From positions 29,919,001-29,983,000 of the forward strand of contig NC_080566.1 in assembly GCF_030253575.1 (NCBI RefSeq): a DNA stretch of 64,000 bases. Direction: 5' to 3'. The stretch is from Rhododendron vialii (Eukaryota; Streptophyta; Magnoliopsida; Ericales; Ericaceae). The stretch's first letter is position 1; each line of letters starts with the position of its first letter. A program made the translations under genes and the position numbers. The notes beneath the pieces are model-generated. The model made no database searches and was not told the origin of the DNA. It saw nothing but the letters and a program-made list of their open reading frames with translations. Below are positions 23,629 to 37,550 of the stretch, one piece after another.

Positions 23629-23663
<35 letters not shown>

Positions 23664-26600
23664 TATCGATCTTTTGTCAGTGTTAAAAACGATTGTTTAC
23701 CTTGCTACAATGTCATTCTCTATTAACAGTCTGTTTGTTTTGGACAGAAAACGTTGTGTGGAAAAAATTTGATCATTTATAAATCAGAATTATTTGATAC
23801 TAGTAATTTTCTATAGCTTTGAGTATATCTTTATCATTTTATGGAGGGTGCAGTATTTTTTTCGTTTCTATAAATAAGTTTTTACTCTCACTATTTTTTC
23901 ATATAGTGATGTTTTGTGTCAATCAAACAGTAGAAAATCTATATATATATATTTGAAATGTATTTTCGTGTCATAACAAATCCTTGGATAGTGAATTATT
24001 TTCCAAAGTTTAATTTCTTGCAAAATTATTTTTGGAGAGAATGTTTTTCTATCCAAACTAATCGCGGGTAATGTTTGCCTAACTTAGTGAACTATTTGGT
24101 GTCTTGAATCACAAAAACTTCAGAGAAATTTTTTAATACAAAATGTTGATGTGACAATAAAATGGTTCTACGATTTCCCGAGTCAAATTTGGTGTGACAA
24201 TAAGCAGCGAAGTCATTTTTTGGCTCTACGCGCGTATATATGCCATTGCAATAGATAGTTTGAGAACTCTTGTGAACTAGGCCTGTCAATGGACCGGATT
24301 CAATTCGGATTCGATCCGAAAAATCCGATCCGGATCCGATAATGTCGATCCGATAATCCGATAATTCGAATCCGGTAATTCAATACGGATCCGGATCGGA
24401 TCGGATTAAATCCGTTATCAATCCGAATCCGAATTTTATTTTTATTTTTTATTTTTTTATTTTTTTAAAAAAATAGTAATTTTTTTTTTTGAAAAAAAAA
24501 TGTTTAAGAAGTTGTATTTTTATTTTATTTTTTTCGGAAAATATTTTTTTTTGAAAAAAAAATTTGAATTTTTTTGAAAAATATTTTTTTTTTTTGCTAA
24601 AATTTTTGAAGTAAAAAAAGTTTCCGGATCAGATTCGGATTTTCGGATCCGGATCGGATTTGGTCTTATCGGATCCGGTCCATTGACAGGCCTATTGTGA
24701 ACTAAAACTTCGAAAATAGAACTCAATATAACATACCATTAATGATACTCTTATACTAAAATTTGGCTACCATGCATATAGGATATTTAGGCTATGTTTG
24801 GAAGAGTTATTATTTCTAGTTTTTTTTGTTTTTGTTTCCGATATTTTTTGAAACATGCACCATAAACATATTTGTGTTACTGTTTTTGTTTACAAAATAC
24901 ATAATCAATTTCACTAATTTACGAAAATTCTAGAAACACAAAAACTGTGTTTGCATTTATTTTGAAAACACTTTCAATAGCCCAAAAACAAATAAACAAA
25001 AACTATTACGGTTACCAAACATATATTTTTTATTTTTTAATAAATAAACAAAACTCATTTCTTGTTTTTTCATAAACAAAAAACTAACAACTTTACCAAA
25101 CAGAGCCCTTACATCACCTGCTTTTATAGACTAGTTTTGAAAATGCATGAGCAAGCTTGGATATTGTTCAAGGACACGCCATGCACGTTGTACATGGGAA
25201 TCTTGTGTTCTTATTCTGTATTCTTTACTTCAAAAAAATTTGAAGGTACGAAATCTCGCGACATGATGCTATTGGAAATGGAAACATGTACATGTTGAGA
25301 ATATAAGTAATAAAGTTATCTCTCTCTAACAATTTAAGTTTTTAGATGAATTAGTAGTTAACAATCTAATATAGTATCAGAGCAGACAATAAATTATGTG
25401 TTCGAACCTCACCAGCTATCTAATGATTAAAATTTACACCTGTTTAGCCCGCTTATAGAGAAGAGTCTGATTACACGTAAAGGGACGTGTTGAGAATATA
25501 AACAAAAATTTTGCCTTTTCTCTATTACAGCTTAAGTTTTTAAATGAGTTGATGGTTAACGATCTAATAGTATAAAGCAAATTCTATGTCTGCATGCATA
25601 ATAGTTTCTTTCACAAAAGAAAAAGAAAAGAGAACAAAGGTGCTATTAAAAAAAAAGGCATACCGCGGAATATTGGATAATGCAATCGGAAATAATAAAA
25701 AAAAACATATATAGTAGCTCTTAATATATAGTATATACTAACTTCGAATTCTTATTCAAAATATTTGGAACGGTGGGAATATATTTGACATTTTCTAGAT
25801 TATCGTACCACAATGGTGGACATTTTGTATCGAAAGGTAAGGATCACAAAAAGCCATATTATTTACGTATGTATGTTCCTCTTTTTAAAAAGAAAAAAAA
25901 AATTGTTTACCTATTTATGTCCAGACACTGTATTTAAAAGTAATTTGAAGTGGAAGTATTAGGAAAAGGAGAATTCTGTTTTGATTGTCCACAGATATCA
26001 TGTTTGTAGTACATTGCCTTATTATCGAGTCAAGCTTTAGTTGATGAAGCATTGGCCCGCTATTAGGGCTGCAAACGAACCGAGCTCGCGAGCAACTTGT
26101 GGCTCGGCTCGTTAAGACTCGACTCATTTACTAAACGAGTCGAGCTCAACACTCAAAAGCGCCGAGCTCAACACTCAAAAGCTCAGTTAAGTTTGACTGG
26201 TTTTATGGGCTCAGCTCATTTAAAGAGACTCGTTAAGTAAATTAGCTAGACTCGAATTTTAGACTCATTTAGTAAATGAGCTGAACTAGAACACCGTAAA
26301 ACTCGATCGGCCCAGCTCAACTCATTTGCACCCTACCTGCTATAGTAACTTGCTAACTAGTATTAACATGCTAACCCTATATCATCACTGTGGCAAAAAT
26401 AATTAATAATGTGATGCAACGATGTTTCAATTGCTGATCACCTTTGTTTCTCTTGCCTCTATTTCCTACTTCAGAAGGTTCAAGTAGCATGCCAAACAAC
26501 ATCCCAGCAGCAGCAGCAGCAGAAACAACACATACATACACTCCCACATACCCAAACACCACTAGAGATTCCTATCAAGAAGGGGAGCCAATCCCAAGAA

Positions 26601-27235
26601 GAAAATACAGAGGAGTGAGACAGAGGCCATGGGGGAAATGGGCAGCTGAAATTAGAGACCCTCATAAGGCCACTAGGGTTTGGTTAGGCACTTTCGACAC
26701 TGCTGAGTCCGCAGCAAGAGCCTACGATGAAGCAGCCCTAAGGTTCAGGGGCAACAAGGCCAAGCTCAACTTCCCCGAAAACGTCGCACTCCGGCCATCT
26801 CCAGCGGTTTCTGCGGTGGCCCAGTTGGCCATTTCCGATCCTTCAAATACCCTTTTCGCCATTTCGTCATCGAGCGATCCAATCATTCATTCTCAGCCTT
26901 CTGATGATCATCACCTGTCGCAGGGGTACGGTGAGAGTTATAGAGACTACATGGATTACGACTATTCTCAGTATCAAAGACAATTACCACCCATGAGTCT
27001 GTTGGACCAAAGGGTATTTTCATCTTCAAATATTGGTTCTCATTTTCAATTTTCTTCTTCTCCAATTGGGTACAGTGTCCCATCATCATCTTCTTCACCA
27101 GCCACTTCTACCCACCCTATGCTTTTTCCGGCTCAACCGCAAAGTGGACTCAGGCCAGCCGCGGGCAGTAGCACTGCAGATTTTCCGGCGACAATGTGGT
27201 CAGATTTCAGTAATCAGCCCTCTTCTTCAAGATAA
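23222..27235 (+). CDS. AP2/ERF transcription factor, ABR1-like (ERF group X)
   Basis: Two exons, 23222-23615 and 26475-27235, joined in phase 1 (AAAG|GTTAGC ... TTCAG|AAGGTT), give a 384-residue nuclear protein. Exon 1 begins MCGLKVAN and holds [19 protein letters not shown], both close to the N-terminus of Arabidopsis ABR1 (ERF111). Exon 2 holds the AP2/ERF DNA-binding domain, about residues 175-234: [20 protein letters not shown], then [20 protein letters not shown] and KLNFPEN. Ala and Asp in WAAEIRD are the ERF-subfamily signature, predicting GCC-box binding. The C-terminus is Ser/Pro-rich with a poly-Ala stretch before the domain. The family's members act in ABA, ethylene and wound responses. 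The 2859-bp intron carries four transposon insertions. Without exon 1 the ORF would start at an internal Met and lose the conserved N-terminus, which supports the spliced model. Orthology to one named ERF is inferred. Confidence 0.9.
23632..23660 (+). repeat. (CT)n microsatellite just after the ERF exon 1 donor
   Basis: About 14 CT units starting roughly 15 bp into the intron. Confidence 0.9.
24278..24694. mobile_element. hAT-type MITE in the ERF intron
   Basis: Perfect inverted ends TAGGCCTGTCAATGGACCGG / CCGGTCCATTGACAGGCCTA with a perfect 8-bp duplication TTGTGAAC (24270-24277, 24695-24702). The interior is built from CCGGATCCGGATCGGAT-type repeats around an A/T-rich centre. Perfect flanks suggest a fairly recent insertion. 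Confidence 0.92.
24790..25108. mobile_element. Tourist-like MITE in the ERF intron
   Basis: Ends GGCTATGTTTGG and CCAAACAGAGCCC are inverted repeats resembling Tourist termini (GGGCCTGTTTGG), with TTA on both sides (24787-24789, 25109-25111). Confidence 0.7.
25293..25569 (+). mobile_element. TRIM (terminal-repeat retrotransposon in miniature) in the ERF intron
   Basis: Direct terminal repeats of about 80 bp (25293-25371 and 25488-25569) begin TGTTGAGAATATAA and share TTTAAGTTTTTA and AATCTAATA-type ends. A primer-binding site TAGTATCAGAGC (25372-25383) follows the first repeat and a purine tract AAAGGGACG precedes the second. Flanks GTACA (25288-25292) and GTATA match 4/5. The element is 277 bp and encodes nothing. 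Confidence 0.75.
26064..26335. mobile_element. hAT-type MITE, GAGCC-rich family, in the ERF intron
   Basis: Starts TAGGGCTGCAAACGAACC and ends ATTTGCACCCTA. Flanks CCCGCTAT (26056-26063) and CCTGCTAT (26336-26343) match 7/8. The interior has a partial tandem CGAGCTCAACACTCAAAAGC. It lies 139 bp before the acceptor of ERF exon 2. Confidence 0.85.
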
Positions 27236-29373
27236 ATTTTGTTTTGCTCTCGGGAGGTTTCTTGGGTGAATTGGTCGATTGCATATTGGGATTGTTTCAC
27301 TTTTTTTCAAATTTAATTTTGTTTCTAGCTTAGGATCATTTTTACATCATTATGTACTTATTGTGTTTATATTACTCAAAACTAGACACATAACAATCTC
27401 ATTTGACGATGCAAGCCATTCATTTTGTTAATCTCTAGGTGTACGTAAATCATACATGCGAAAAAAATCAATAAGATCGAACAATAGTGAAAACTTCATC
27501 AATCGTATTCCTCTTGAAGGCAATGAACTGTCGACTCAATTACTTTTAGGACAAATATAATTTGTACAAAAAATCAATCTAATTTTGTATATCAGTGATG
27601 AACACATTGCCTTGTTTGTTTGGTGGTTTTGAATGAGGTTTTTGAGAATAGTGAGTGGAGAGAGAAAAATAGAGAAAAATTTATTGCAGACCGTGCCCAA
27701 GAATTTTGAGACCCCGAACAAACGAACATTAAACCGTATTGAAAATGATTTTGTGCTTCATGACCTATCTCATGAGAGAATCTTAGTTCTATGCAAACCA
27801 TGCAGGAAATGCATTAATAATACGGTGATAGTACAAAGAACGAAAAACATATGGTCAAAACAAAAACTAAAAATCAACGAAAAACATGCAGCCAACTCTC
27901 AAAGGAAAACAGAAGCAACGAAACGCATTCATGGATAAAGATCCTCTAGCACCGGCAAAAAACCATTAGAAAAGCATGAGCAGAAAAAGGATACTAATGT
28001 ATCACATGATACTACGGTGCACGGAACATATGAGGTTCGTTGCAACTATCGTCAATGGTATGCACGCGTTTGCGCTTATGCGTTGTGTATGGTTTGAATG
28101 CTTGAACAGTTTGGTCAACATTTCTTTGAGCCTTGATTTTTGCCTATTAGCCCTACGTTTACTGGGACTTGCCATCTAGCAACCTCCTTCCTTGGCAATG
28201 ATATCCCGAAAAGCCCGAATTTGAATAGTCCTGGTATGCCTCAATTTTTACATTGTTGAGCGAGTCATATGATGACCGCATTCCTTAGAATCATTGTCCT
28301 TCAAAGCTAGGGTACGCTTGAGCTTCAGGGTCTCCATAGTCCATACACTCGGACGTCAGGTTCTCCACAGTTGAGATATCCATTGTGGTGTCATTCAGCC
28401 TAGAATCTTGGTTGAAGGTATTCTCGAAATCATTGTCCCAACAAGCCTTTGTTCCACTATTTTTTGTATTAAATGTGATATTATGAGAGAATAATTTGTC
28501 TCGTAAAACGGGGAGTAATTACTTAAAAAATAAAAATCTTTGCGAAACGGGGCCTCAGAAAAACGAGATAAATGATATCCTTGTCCCAGGTTGAGGTACA
28601 CTATTTTGCATTTGACCAAACATGTAAAATGAATTGAACCAACCCCATCCATGTCAAACAAACACCGGAGAAAAATTCCAACAGAGATACTAGTCAGAAA
28701 CCTGAAAAAGCGCTGAACTGGGAAATGTATAATAATCCACCTCAAATTCATAAAATTCGGTACACTGTTGACTAATACAAGCATCATATGTCCCACTGAT
28801 TTCCAGTTTCGATACTACTATCGTTCTGTTACCGTGATGAATGAAATTCCAAAAGAAACAGCACAATGACTAAAATGGAAATCAGCTCGGCAATCTAATC
28901 CAACAAAATGAAGGCGGCGATGACTGGAGGAAACAAATAACAGCAGATAAGAGATTCCCACGACCAAACCATTTTGGTTTCCTTCAGTAGTCCTTAAAAC
29001 TCAGCAGAACACAGAGCCACCCTGCAATGGTTTTAAAAAACAATTAAACCTCAATCAAATTACAAGGACATCGCTGTTTTCAAGAGGAGTGATTTCCGCA
29101 CTTCCTTTTTGATATCCGCATTCCTTTCTTTGTTTTTACATGTGTGAATTTACAACATTGCCCGTTTATTTGTTCACCTTTTCACACAAGGAAAAGAAAC
29201 ATTACAAATTTGCATGACTATAAAGACCAAAAAAGCAGTGCAAATGGTAAAAAATGGAGTGAGCAAATCAATTAAGATTTTCAGTTGCGAAAGTAATCGA
29301 TCTTTATATGTTTGTGCTAATAGCACAGACGGAGAACAGGGGAGTCTACCTGCAATTAGATCCATCAGCATTT
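27236..29373. other. Convergent intergenic region between ERF and RPN5
   Basis: It holds the 3' UTRs of both genes (about 27236-27400 and probably 29130-29373). No gene or clean transposon is recognised between them. The longest ORF, on the minus strand at 28395-28796, has no family features. Confidence 0.6.
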
Positions 29374-32300
29374 TCAAACTTTCAAGGCAACTTTGTGAAC
29401 CATAGTTTCCTTGTGGATTTGGTGGCAACTCTTCTCCACAAGATCAAGCAACTTCTCTAAGTTCAAAGACCATGAATTCAAAATGTCATTGCTGTCCTTG
29501 GCTGCCTGGAAACAGACTATACCCATTGGCCGGTCAATCTTTGCTACCAGCGCTTTAGAGACAACCATATCTGAAAGATGCTTTTCCGCTTCCTGAGACA
29601 TGAGAGATGGAATATTTTACTCTCCATACTGTGGATGATGATGAAAAGCATACAGAAAAGGAACTTGAAAAGCCGCTGGCATTCTCTTACCACCAGGAAA
29701 AGGCAAAAAACGGCACATCGTGCACCACTAGATATCATGCAATTTAGTATCAATTAGTCTGGCACGAAGCCAGCCGAAAAGGCTTGAACTAGGAAGTGAA
29801 AAAAACAAGAGGGCAGCTTAAAAAAAGGACATAGGTTATGCCACAAGCTCGTGTATAGGGCAATAAAAACTCTAAAGCAATAAAGGTGGGCAGCAACTGT
29901 AGCACCATAGCTTTACATACCAATAAAATGCCAACAGGTAAGTAGTGGCAAAGGTAAGGAATATAATCTTGAAAATTCAGTTTCAATTTCAATCAGCTGT
30001 CCAACGGTGAGATTTAGAGAAAAGTAACCCTTTGGACAGCACAGTTCAAAGTAGATGAAAGTTGAGCTATGTACCCAATGCTTCCAAGATTAACCGGAGA
30101 TATCCATGCATTTCAAAGCATGGGGAGTATGAGAAGAGCGCAGGTGCTATGGTGGGAGCATCGATTCCCCCAACAGCTTGGAGGTTTGTGTAACACAGCT
30201 TGGTAATGACTAGTTTGGTGGTGCTATCCAAATGATGAAGTGCTCTTACCACCCTAATCACCGGCTGAAAGGTTTTTTTCCCCTAAAGCTGAAGGGCTAA
30301 GCAGTAGTTGAGGGAGGCCCATTTAAGGGGGATGCACATCAAGAAAACATCAACACCTATGAAGCACCGACACCTCTAAAGGTCGAAGTATCGCAGTGTC
30401 AGGACACGGGGACACGGGGACACCGCGGGACACCTCGGAGATACGTACGGGACACGCCACGTGGCGTGTCCCATATTTTAATATTAAATTTTGAGGGGGA
30501 CACGGCTGGGGACACGGCGGGACACCGCTGGGGACACGGCGGGGACACCGATGGGGACACGGCAGGGGTCAAACTGTAATTTTTTTAAAATTTAAGGGGC
30601 CAAACTGTAATTTTTGAAAAATTTGGGGGTCAAACTGTAATTTTTTAAAAAAAATTTGGGGCCAAATTATATATTTTTTAAATTTCTGGGTGCTAAACTC
30701 TAATTATTTATTTATTTATATATATAAATAAATAAATAAATATACACGTGGCGTGTCCCCCGCTGTGTCCGTGTCCCCATTTTTTTAGAATTCCCGTGTC
30801 CCGGTGTTGGTTTCGGTGTCCGTGTCCGTGTCCGTGTCCGTGCATCATAGATCAACACTCAGTTTGGATGACAATATTCTCGATGGGGAATGGGATAGTG
30901 ATGCCATATTTTCATGTTTCCTACATTTCGAATTGACAGGAATAGGAATGTGATTCCTGATGACATTCAACCAGAAATCACATTCCCAAACCAAGTAGGA
31001 ATCTAATCACTCGCACCCCCATGGGAATCCTAGATTCCTGGCTCAATGCATACAAAAAGGATATTTTGACTTCAAAATTTTCAAAATAAATGATTCCTGA
31101 AGAAGATTACTGAATCAATCCCCAACGTCCGAATGGAATTACTCCGGGTATTGAATTACAAGGGACTTAATTCCTGGTAATCAAACTCCTATTCCTGCCA
31201 AAGACTATGGGAATGCAAACTGAGCCTATCAAGATGGGAACTACTCTTCGAAATTAATCAGACAAAAAAAAAAGGGCATTATAAACTAGTGACATGGAAT
31301 AACTCCTAGTTTTGCAATGAATCTATATGCAAAAATACGTTACAACCATTTTGCAATAACTCTTCTGCAAAAGTTACCGACATACCTGGACACTGAGACA
31401 TAGCAGCTGAGCAAGTCTTTTCAAGGTAATCCTTGAGTAATACTTTGAGACCACAAGGATATTCTGCAAAGAAGGGAAATCTTGAAACTGGATTTTACAT
31501 GTTCAAAACTAGCAAACAGATATTGAATGAGTAGTGGCAGATTACATGTTCTATTACTCTCTGTCTTAAATCTTCAGCTGCCTTGTCACCCAAAGAGCCA
31601 CCAAGCATGTTCTTTTCATTGTCAAACTCCTTGTTGAATGTATTCCACAAAGCCGTCCACTGAATGACCTCCATAGTAACAAGCTGTTTCAAGAGCAACC
31701 TGCGACAGAACAGAAGGACAAAAAACAAATCAATAGGATACGAAAACTCGAAAATCTTTACCTCTTTCAGTCAATTTGGTTTTGGGGTTTATTAGGACGT
31801 ACCTGAAATGAGAAATTTCTGATAGATTCTTATCCTCCAAGGTGGAGTTAAGAAGGCTTGACTGCATAGGATCATGCGGTGACAAGACTAAATACCAGCA
31901 AATTTTCCTCAGGACCTGCATCAAGTAAAGGGTAAGAGAAGCTGAAAAGATTGAAGAAGGCATCCTTATTGATTATTGCACTGACAGAGATTAAAGCAAT
32001 TTCTTTCTCTTTCTTAAATATAGTGGAGAAAATGGGGTCAGTTTCTTTACCGGTATCCACTGTGTTGGGTCTTCTTTGACAGAGGGAATCTCATAGATTG
32101 ACTTGTAACAGCGACATATTTCAAGGTAATCATTGCTGTGCGAGTAGAACCTACATGGCAGGAAATGCAAGACAACCAGAACACATTAATGATTCATAGT
32201 TTTATACATTTAAAGCTTTCATTTGCAACTAGCTCAAGTAGAAATTTTTTTTGATAAATAAATAGTTATATTAAGAAGGCATAAAGGGAATGCCACCCAA

Positions 32301-35300
32301 ATACAAGAGAAGGCCACAAGAAAAAAAGGCCCTATACAATGCCGAGAGAATAGTAAAGCTCAAACCAATCTAAAAATTAGTGAAGGGATGGAAAACAGTC
32401 TCCCTTGTCCCAACTGTACAAGCAATTCACCAAAAAAGATTTAATCCCAGACAGAGGTTTTTCCACCCCTTCAAAAACTCTCGAATTTCTCTCACGCCAT
32501 AAGACCCACATTAAACAAAGCAGAATCATGGCCCACATAAGAAATTAATTTTCTTGAAGACAGCTTCAGAACAAGAAATAAATCCTACTGCAACAGGTAC
32601 ATTTCAAATATGTTGATGCTGCCATCGACTTTGCTACTTAAGCGAATTATCTAGATTTAGGCTCTTACCACTTATTTATCGGGGCGGTTCCGGGGACACT
32701 TAAAAAAAACCCCCCCAAGTTCCCGATCGAATTTTGATGATCCGAACCACTCAATGTAATTAGAACGTGATTTTAAGGGTGCCCGCGAAAAATCAGCAAA
32801 AAAAATGACCAGAAAAGGCTTCATCCGAACAGTTTTTTATTAAACTTTATTGAACGGTTCAATAAAAAACTGCTAAAATCAAGTCCTTCCCGGTTAGTTT
32901 TTTTGCCAGTTTCTCGCGGGCACCCTTAAAATCACGTTCTGAACACGTTAAGCAGCTCGGATCATCAAAATTTGATCGGGAACTATGAGATTAAGATTTG
33001 GAGGGTTTTTTTAAGTGTCCCCGAAACCGCCCCGCTTATCAATTCGTAATTTAGGAGTAACAATGGCACTGGTCCTGGACGACAATTTTAATTCATGAAA
33101 GGAACACCTGGTTTCCATAGGTTGCTACCGAAGGGGAACATGCCCAATGTGCTCAAAATGTCAACAGGATAAAATTTTGCAATTGTACATCATTTCCTCA
33201 TTATTTGAAGGAAAAATACTTTCGACCTTTTACTGTTTCATGGTAAAAAAGCCTTTCCTTCGGTTAAAGTTTGAAGCCAACATCAAGGGCTTTATTGCGT
33301 TTGACACTAAGAATGTCAATTTCACCTTTGTCCATATTTAAGTCAAATTTAGGACACAATCAAACTCAAATTGACTGATGGTCCCAGACATTACAGGTCT
33401 TCACGCTTACAAAATGCCACATCCACGGGACGAGCCAAAACATTGAAGAGTATGTATGTGCACCCACACATGGAAAAGATTTTGAAATTGGGTACAGTAA
33501 TCCATACGAATGTGTGAAACAATCCCATTTTCCATATTTCTTCTTTCTTGTATAAAAAAAAGTTTCCAACTTCCTAATATATCTTTGAATAAATTTTCCC
33601 CTATTCCAGAATTTCAACCAAACTGCAAAATTATTTGGACTTCAAACAAATTACTAAGCTTATTGGGCTTTTTAGAGGGTAATATAATCAATGCACTTGT
33701 GCAGAAGAGAGAGAGAGAGAGATGCCAAAAGCACTAAAAAAAATTTGAATTGAAATACTGTAGGTACCATAGAGCTAATAGGGCTAGAAAACTCCAGCAT
33801 TACCAACAGCTCCTTTGGAAGGGAAAATTGCGAAAACTTCAAACTAATTGTAGTAGTTTTCAAATTCAAATTCGTTCATGCACTCACACTAATAGGGAAA
33901 GCTAAGGATAACTGATACATCTAATTCATTGACTCCTAAAACTTGACCAATGCTGATTCAGAAGTCTTTTACCACATGTTGACATTAGGTTAATTTAATA
34001 CCTCGAATTGGCAAATAGGTTGTAACCTAAATTCAAAACCAAAGATGGAATTCTTTAAGTGAACTTGGCTCAACTTGTATAGCCAAATGAAGAATACTTC
34101 TGCAAACTAATAGCATAACCAGCCAGCTACGGTAAAATATCAAACCCCATGTCAAGTCCCAGAGGAAAGAAGTACATCTCAAAATGTTAACATCATTTTC
34201 CAGCGGGGACCCCTTTAATCAAGTGAAACAGTAAACGTCACATGCATCATCCGATCATTGATGGAAGGATAACATGCATCTTTGAATCACTACTTCATAA
34301 AACAATCGGAAAATGAAAAGGGAGCTATGTGAGTCAATGAGGTTGAACCAATGATGTTTTTGGGAGCCAAGTGCTCTTGGTTCCCAATTTGGGATTTAAT
34401 CCCTCTAAAATCAAATTCTAGATTTTTTGTTAAGATGACTACTTGGCAAACAATGGAACAGGTAAACTGGGGGCAAAAGGTCAGGCATTGACATACCGTA
34501 TCATTAATTCATAGTAGATTCGCTTCAACTCCATCAATGATGGTATATCTGCTGGAGCCTCTTCCACAACATTATCACCTTCTTTAGGTTTTTTCTTTTC
34601 TTTTGAAGTATCAGCATCAAAAACTCTAGGACTAATTTTCCTCGAGAGTATCTGTGCACGCACATAGTCTTGGCGGTCTAAACATAGACGAACCTAACAA
34701 AAAATAAAATAGTGCACAATCATCTTTCCGCCAACCAGAAAATGACATGATACAAAACAATTAAAAAGGCAAGGAAGAAACCCCCATACTTGTTCAAGAA
34801 TGAAGGCTATCTTTTCAGTTTTTGCCATTGCGCCAAATGTTTCCACCTGTAACTCGGGAATCAGAACAGTGCCAAAATTGGGAAAATAACCAAAATGCAG
34901 AATGTAACTCATAATGACAGTTGGAACAACCCAGAATCTAATGAATAAAAAGTACATCCTGAACTGACACATACCGCAATTTCTTGCATTAAGTCAGCAG
35001 CCTCAGCGATCTGTCCTTGTTCTTCCTTGATCTTTGCAAGTTTTTTAATCAACCGCGCTCTCTCTATCTCAACATATATCTACAATGTAACAAGGATAGT
35101 AATTTAGGGAAAAAGGGCAAGGAGAGATAAACTTCATATAGACAATCTAGCAGCAACTATCTCTGATCTCAGGATAGAACATTAACCTTTCCTGCAGAAA
35201 CACTATTAAGCGCCTTAATGAGCTCCACTTTACTTTCAACATCTGGGGTCTCATCAATATATTGCATCGCTTGTTGGACCATTGCAGTTACAGCCTACAT

Positions 35301-37506
35301 GTAAACAGTAGAGGAAGCCCATGAAAGAGGTTACCACCAAAACAACGTCCCATGAGTACAAAGATTAAAAGACAAGCCAAATGTCACAACTATAACAGAA
35401 AAAAATTAGGTATTAGGGCAGTAGAAGTAGAGTAATACTTGATGCATAGAAAGTAAAATGCCAAGCTGTTCTTTGTCCCTAAAAGGGCCTTCCCAACCGT
35501 TCTTACGTATTTCGAGGGGCACAATTATTGCACATTTGGAGGGTGGGAGGAAAGGAAGAGAAGAGGGAGGAAGCAACTCGAGCAAAAGTACAGGTACCTA
35601 AGAAGCACGGACACTCCTATGAAATGTGTTTCGTTGCTCTTGATTGTTTATAGGGATCTTAGAACACTAGAGACGCTTGTCTTCTTTTCTATGGTGCAAG
35701 TTTTGCCATGTTTTGAGGGATGTGGTAGGAGAGAATCGCAAGAACTTATGAAGAAAAGTTTAAGGAACTTGAAGGCTTATGTGATGAAGATAATGAGAAT
35801 TGCAAGTACTTATGTTTTGGGCTTTTACAATAGTATCTTCAAAGGAGAATCTTTTATTCTTGAGAAGTACATACAGGAGAGCTATTGGTGACATGCTTGT
35901 TGATTACCTTCTCATATTGTTCCTCTTGGTGGACTTGCTATGATACCTTTTTTCCTGTTCTGTCTATTGATTGCTAATTTTTCAATTTATTCAAGTCACG
36001 GAGCGTGTGTGACGTAGGACAATGAAAGAAAAGAGAGGAGAGGGAAGACACAAGGGCCAAAGCCCTAATTTCAAACAACTCTCAATCTTTATTAATTTTG
36101 TTGATTACAACATTAATCATCTTATTTATAGGCTAACAAGCTAAATAAAAGATAACTTTCAAAATGGAAACAAAACCTAACCTAATACAAAAACAAAAAC
36201 AAATAACTTTTTCTCCAACATGGCTTGACTCGAGGCCAAGGAGAATTATTCCGCTCCAACCAATTAAGGGTTGCGCAATCAGTGTGAGTTCCTCAAAATC
36301 GCTAAATCAATTGCTCAAGTTAGTTTCATTTATGTAGATTGAGACTTTTGCAACTTGGGAATTACTACCACTGTCATCACATGCTTTCATTGTTTTTGTC
36401 AAGCCACAACCACTGTAACTGATTCCAGGACATAGCTTCCTCAGCTATTGTATAAATAAATATTGTCACGTCTATGACTTGTAATGAGTAATTATGTGTA
36501 TGGAAGATGTGACCATATAAATGTCTCAAGGAGGGAAAAGCAGAACATACAGTACTTCATGGTTCCAAAAGGTTTATAATTGTATGGACGGGAGTAGGAA
36601 AGAAAGGATTTCGTTGACAAAGTTGTGCCCGACTGCCAAATTCAGAGTCACATGTTTCACAATGTAGAAATTGCAGGGGTTACGGGTGTGCCAAACTCAA
36701 TCAGAGGGGTGAGGTGCACCGGGGTCAACAGAATTTGGTATCACAACTAAACCACATCATGGATAGCTTCATATTCCAGGAAGAACAAGGGTTAACTAAC
36801 TGTTACAGAATCCAAACTGAAACAAATTGAATCCAATTACGTGTTTATTAACTCAACACACACCTCCCTACATGTATGTTTATGTAGATCATTATGAGTT
36901 ACACAAAACAGAGAAATCGTGTGTCAGATACACCTCTCACTCCGGTAAACTAGCAGTACAAACACACGCATACATACACATATAGAGAGATGCACAACCA
37001 CTCTGCCCAACAAACAGATAAAACAAATCTCTCCTACAAATGCATGTAGTCTTTGTCCAACCATTAGCATATGCACAGAGTAAGATTCCAATTAACTCCA
37101 AACTTGAAACCTATGGGAAAAAAGCCTCGTAGTTGTGGTTGAGGAGCGCGACTGTGAAAGGGTCTCACAAAAAACATTCCAATTCGCAAGTGCGATAATT
37201 GAGAGCGCAAGTGCAAAGCAAGGATTGATGAAGGGAGCAATGGCGCCCTTTAAGGCTTATGTGACTAACAACAGCTCCAAAAGATTAAAACCCCCAGTTA
37301 AAATCTTTTTTTTCTTGGGTAATAATCCAAACTCTCATTTTAGGATTCATGTTAAGTAATTGCGCCAGAACCCAAACTGTTACAAATTGCATCCAATTTT
37401 GACTAAACCAAATTTTACAGGTTTATTTACTAGATACGCACAACTCTCCACATGTACATGTATAATACACGGTTGTAAAGTTAAAACGTAACAGAAAAAC
37501 TCATCC

Positions 37507-37550
<44 letters not shown>

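Noticed and set aside
28395-28796. 133-codon minus-strand ORF between ERF and RPN5
   Set aside because: No conserved motif, and it sits in convergent 3' intergenic DNA.
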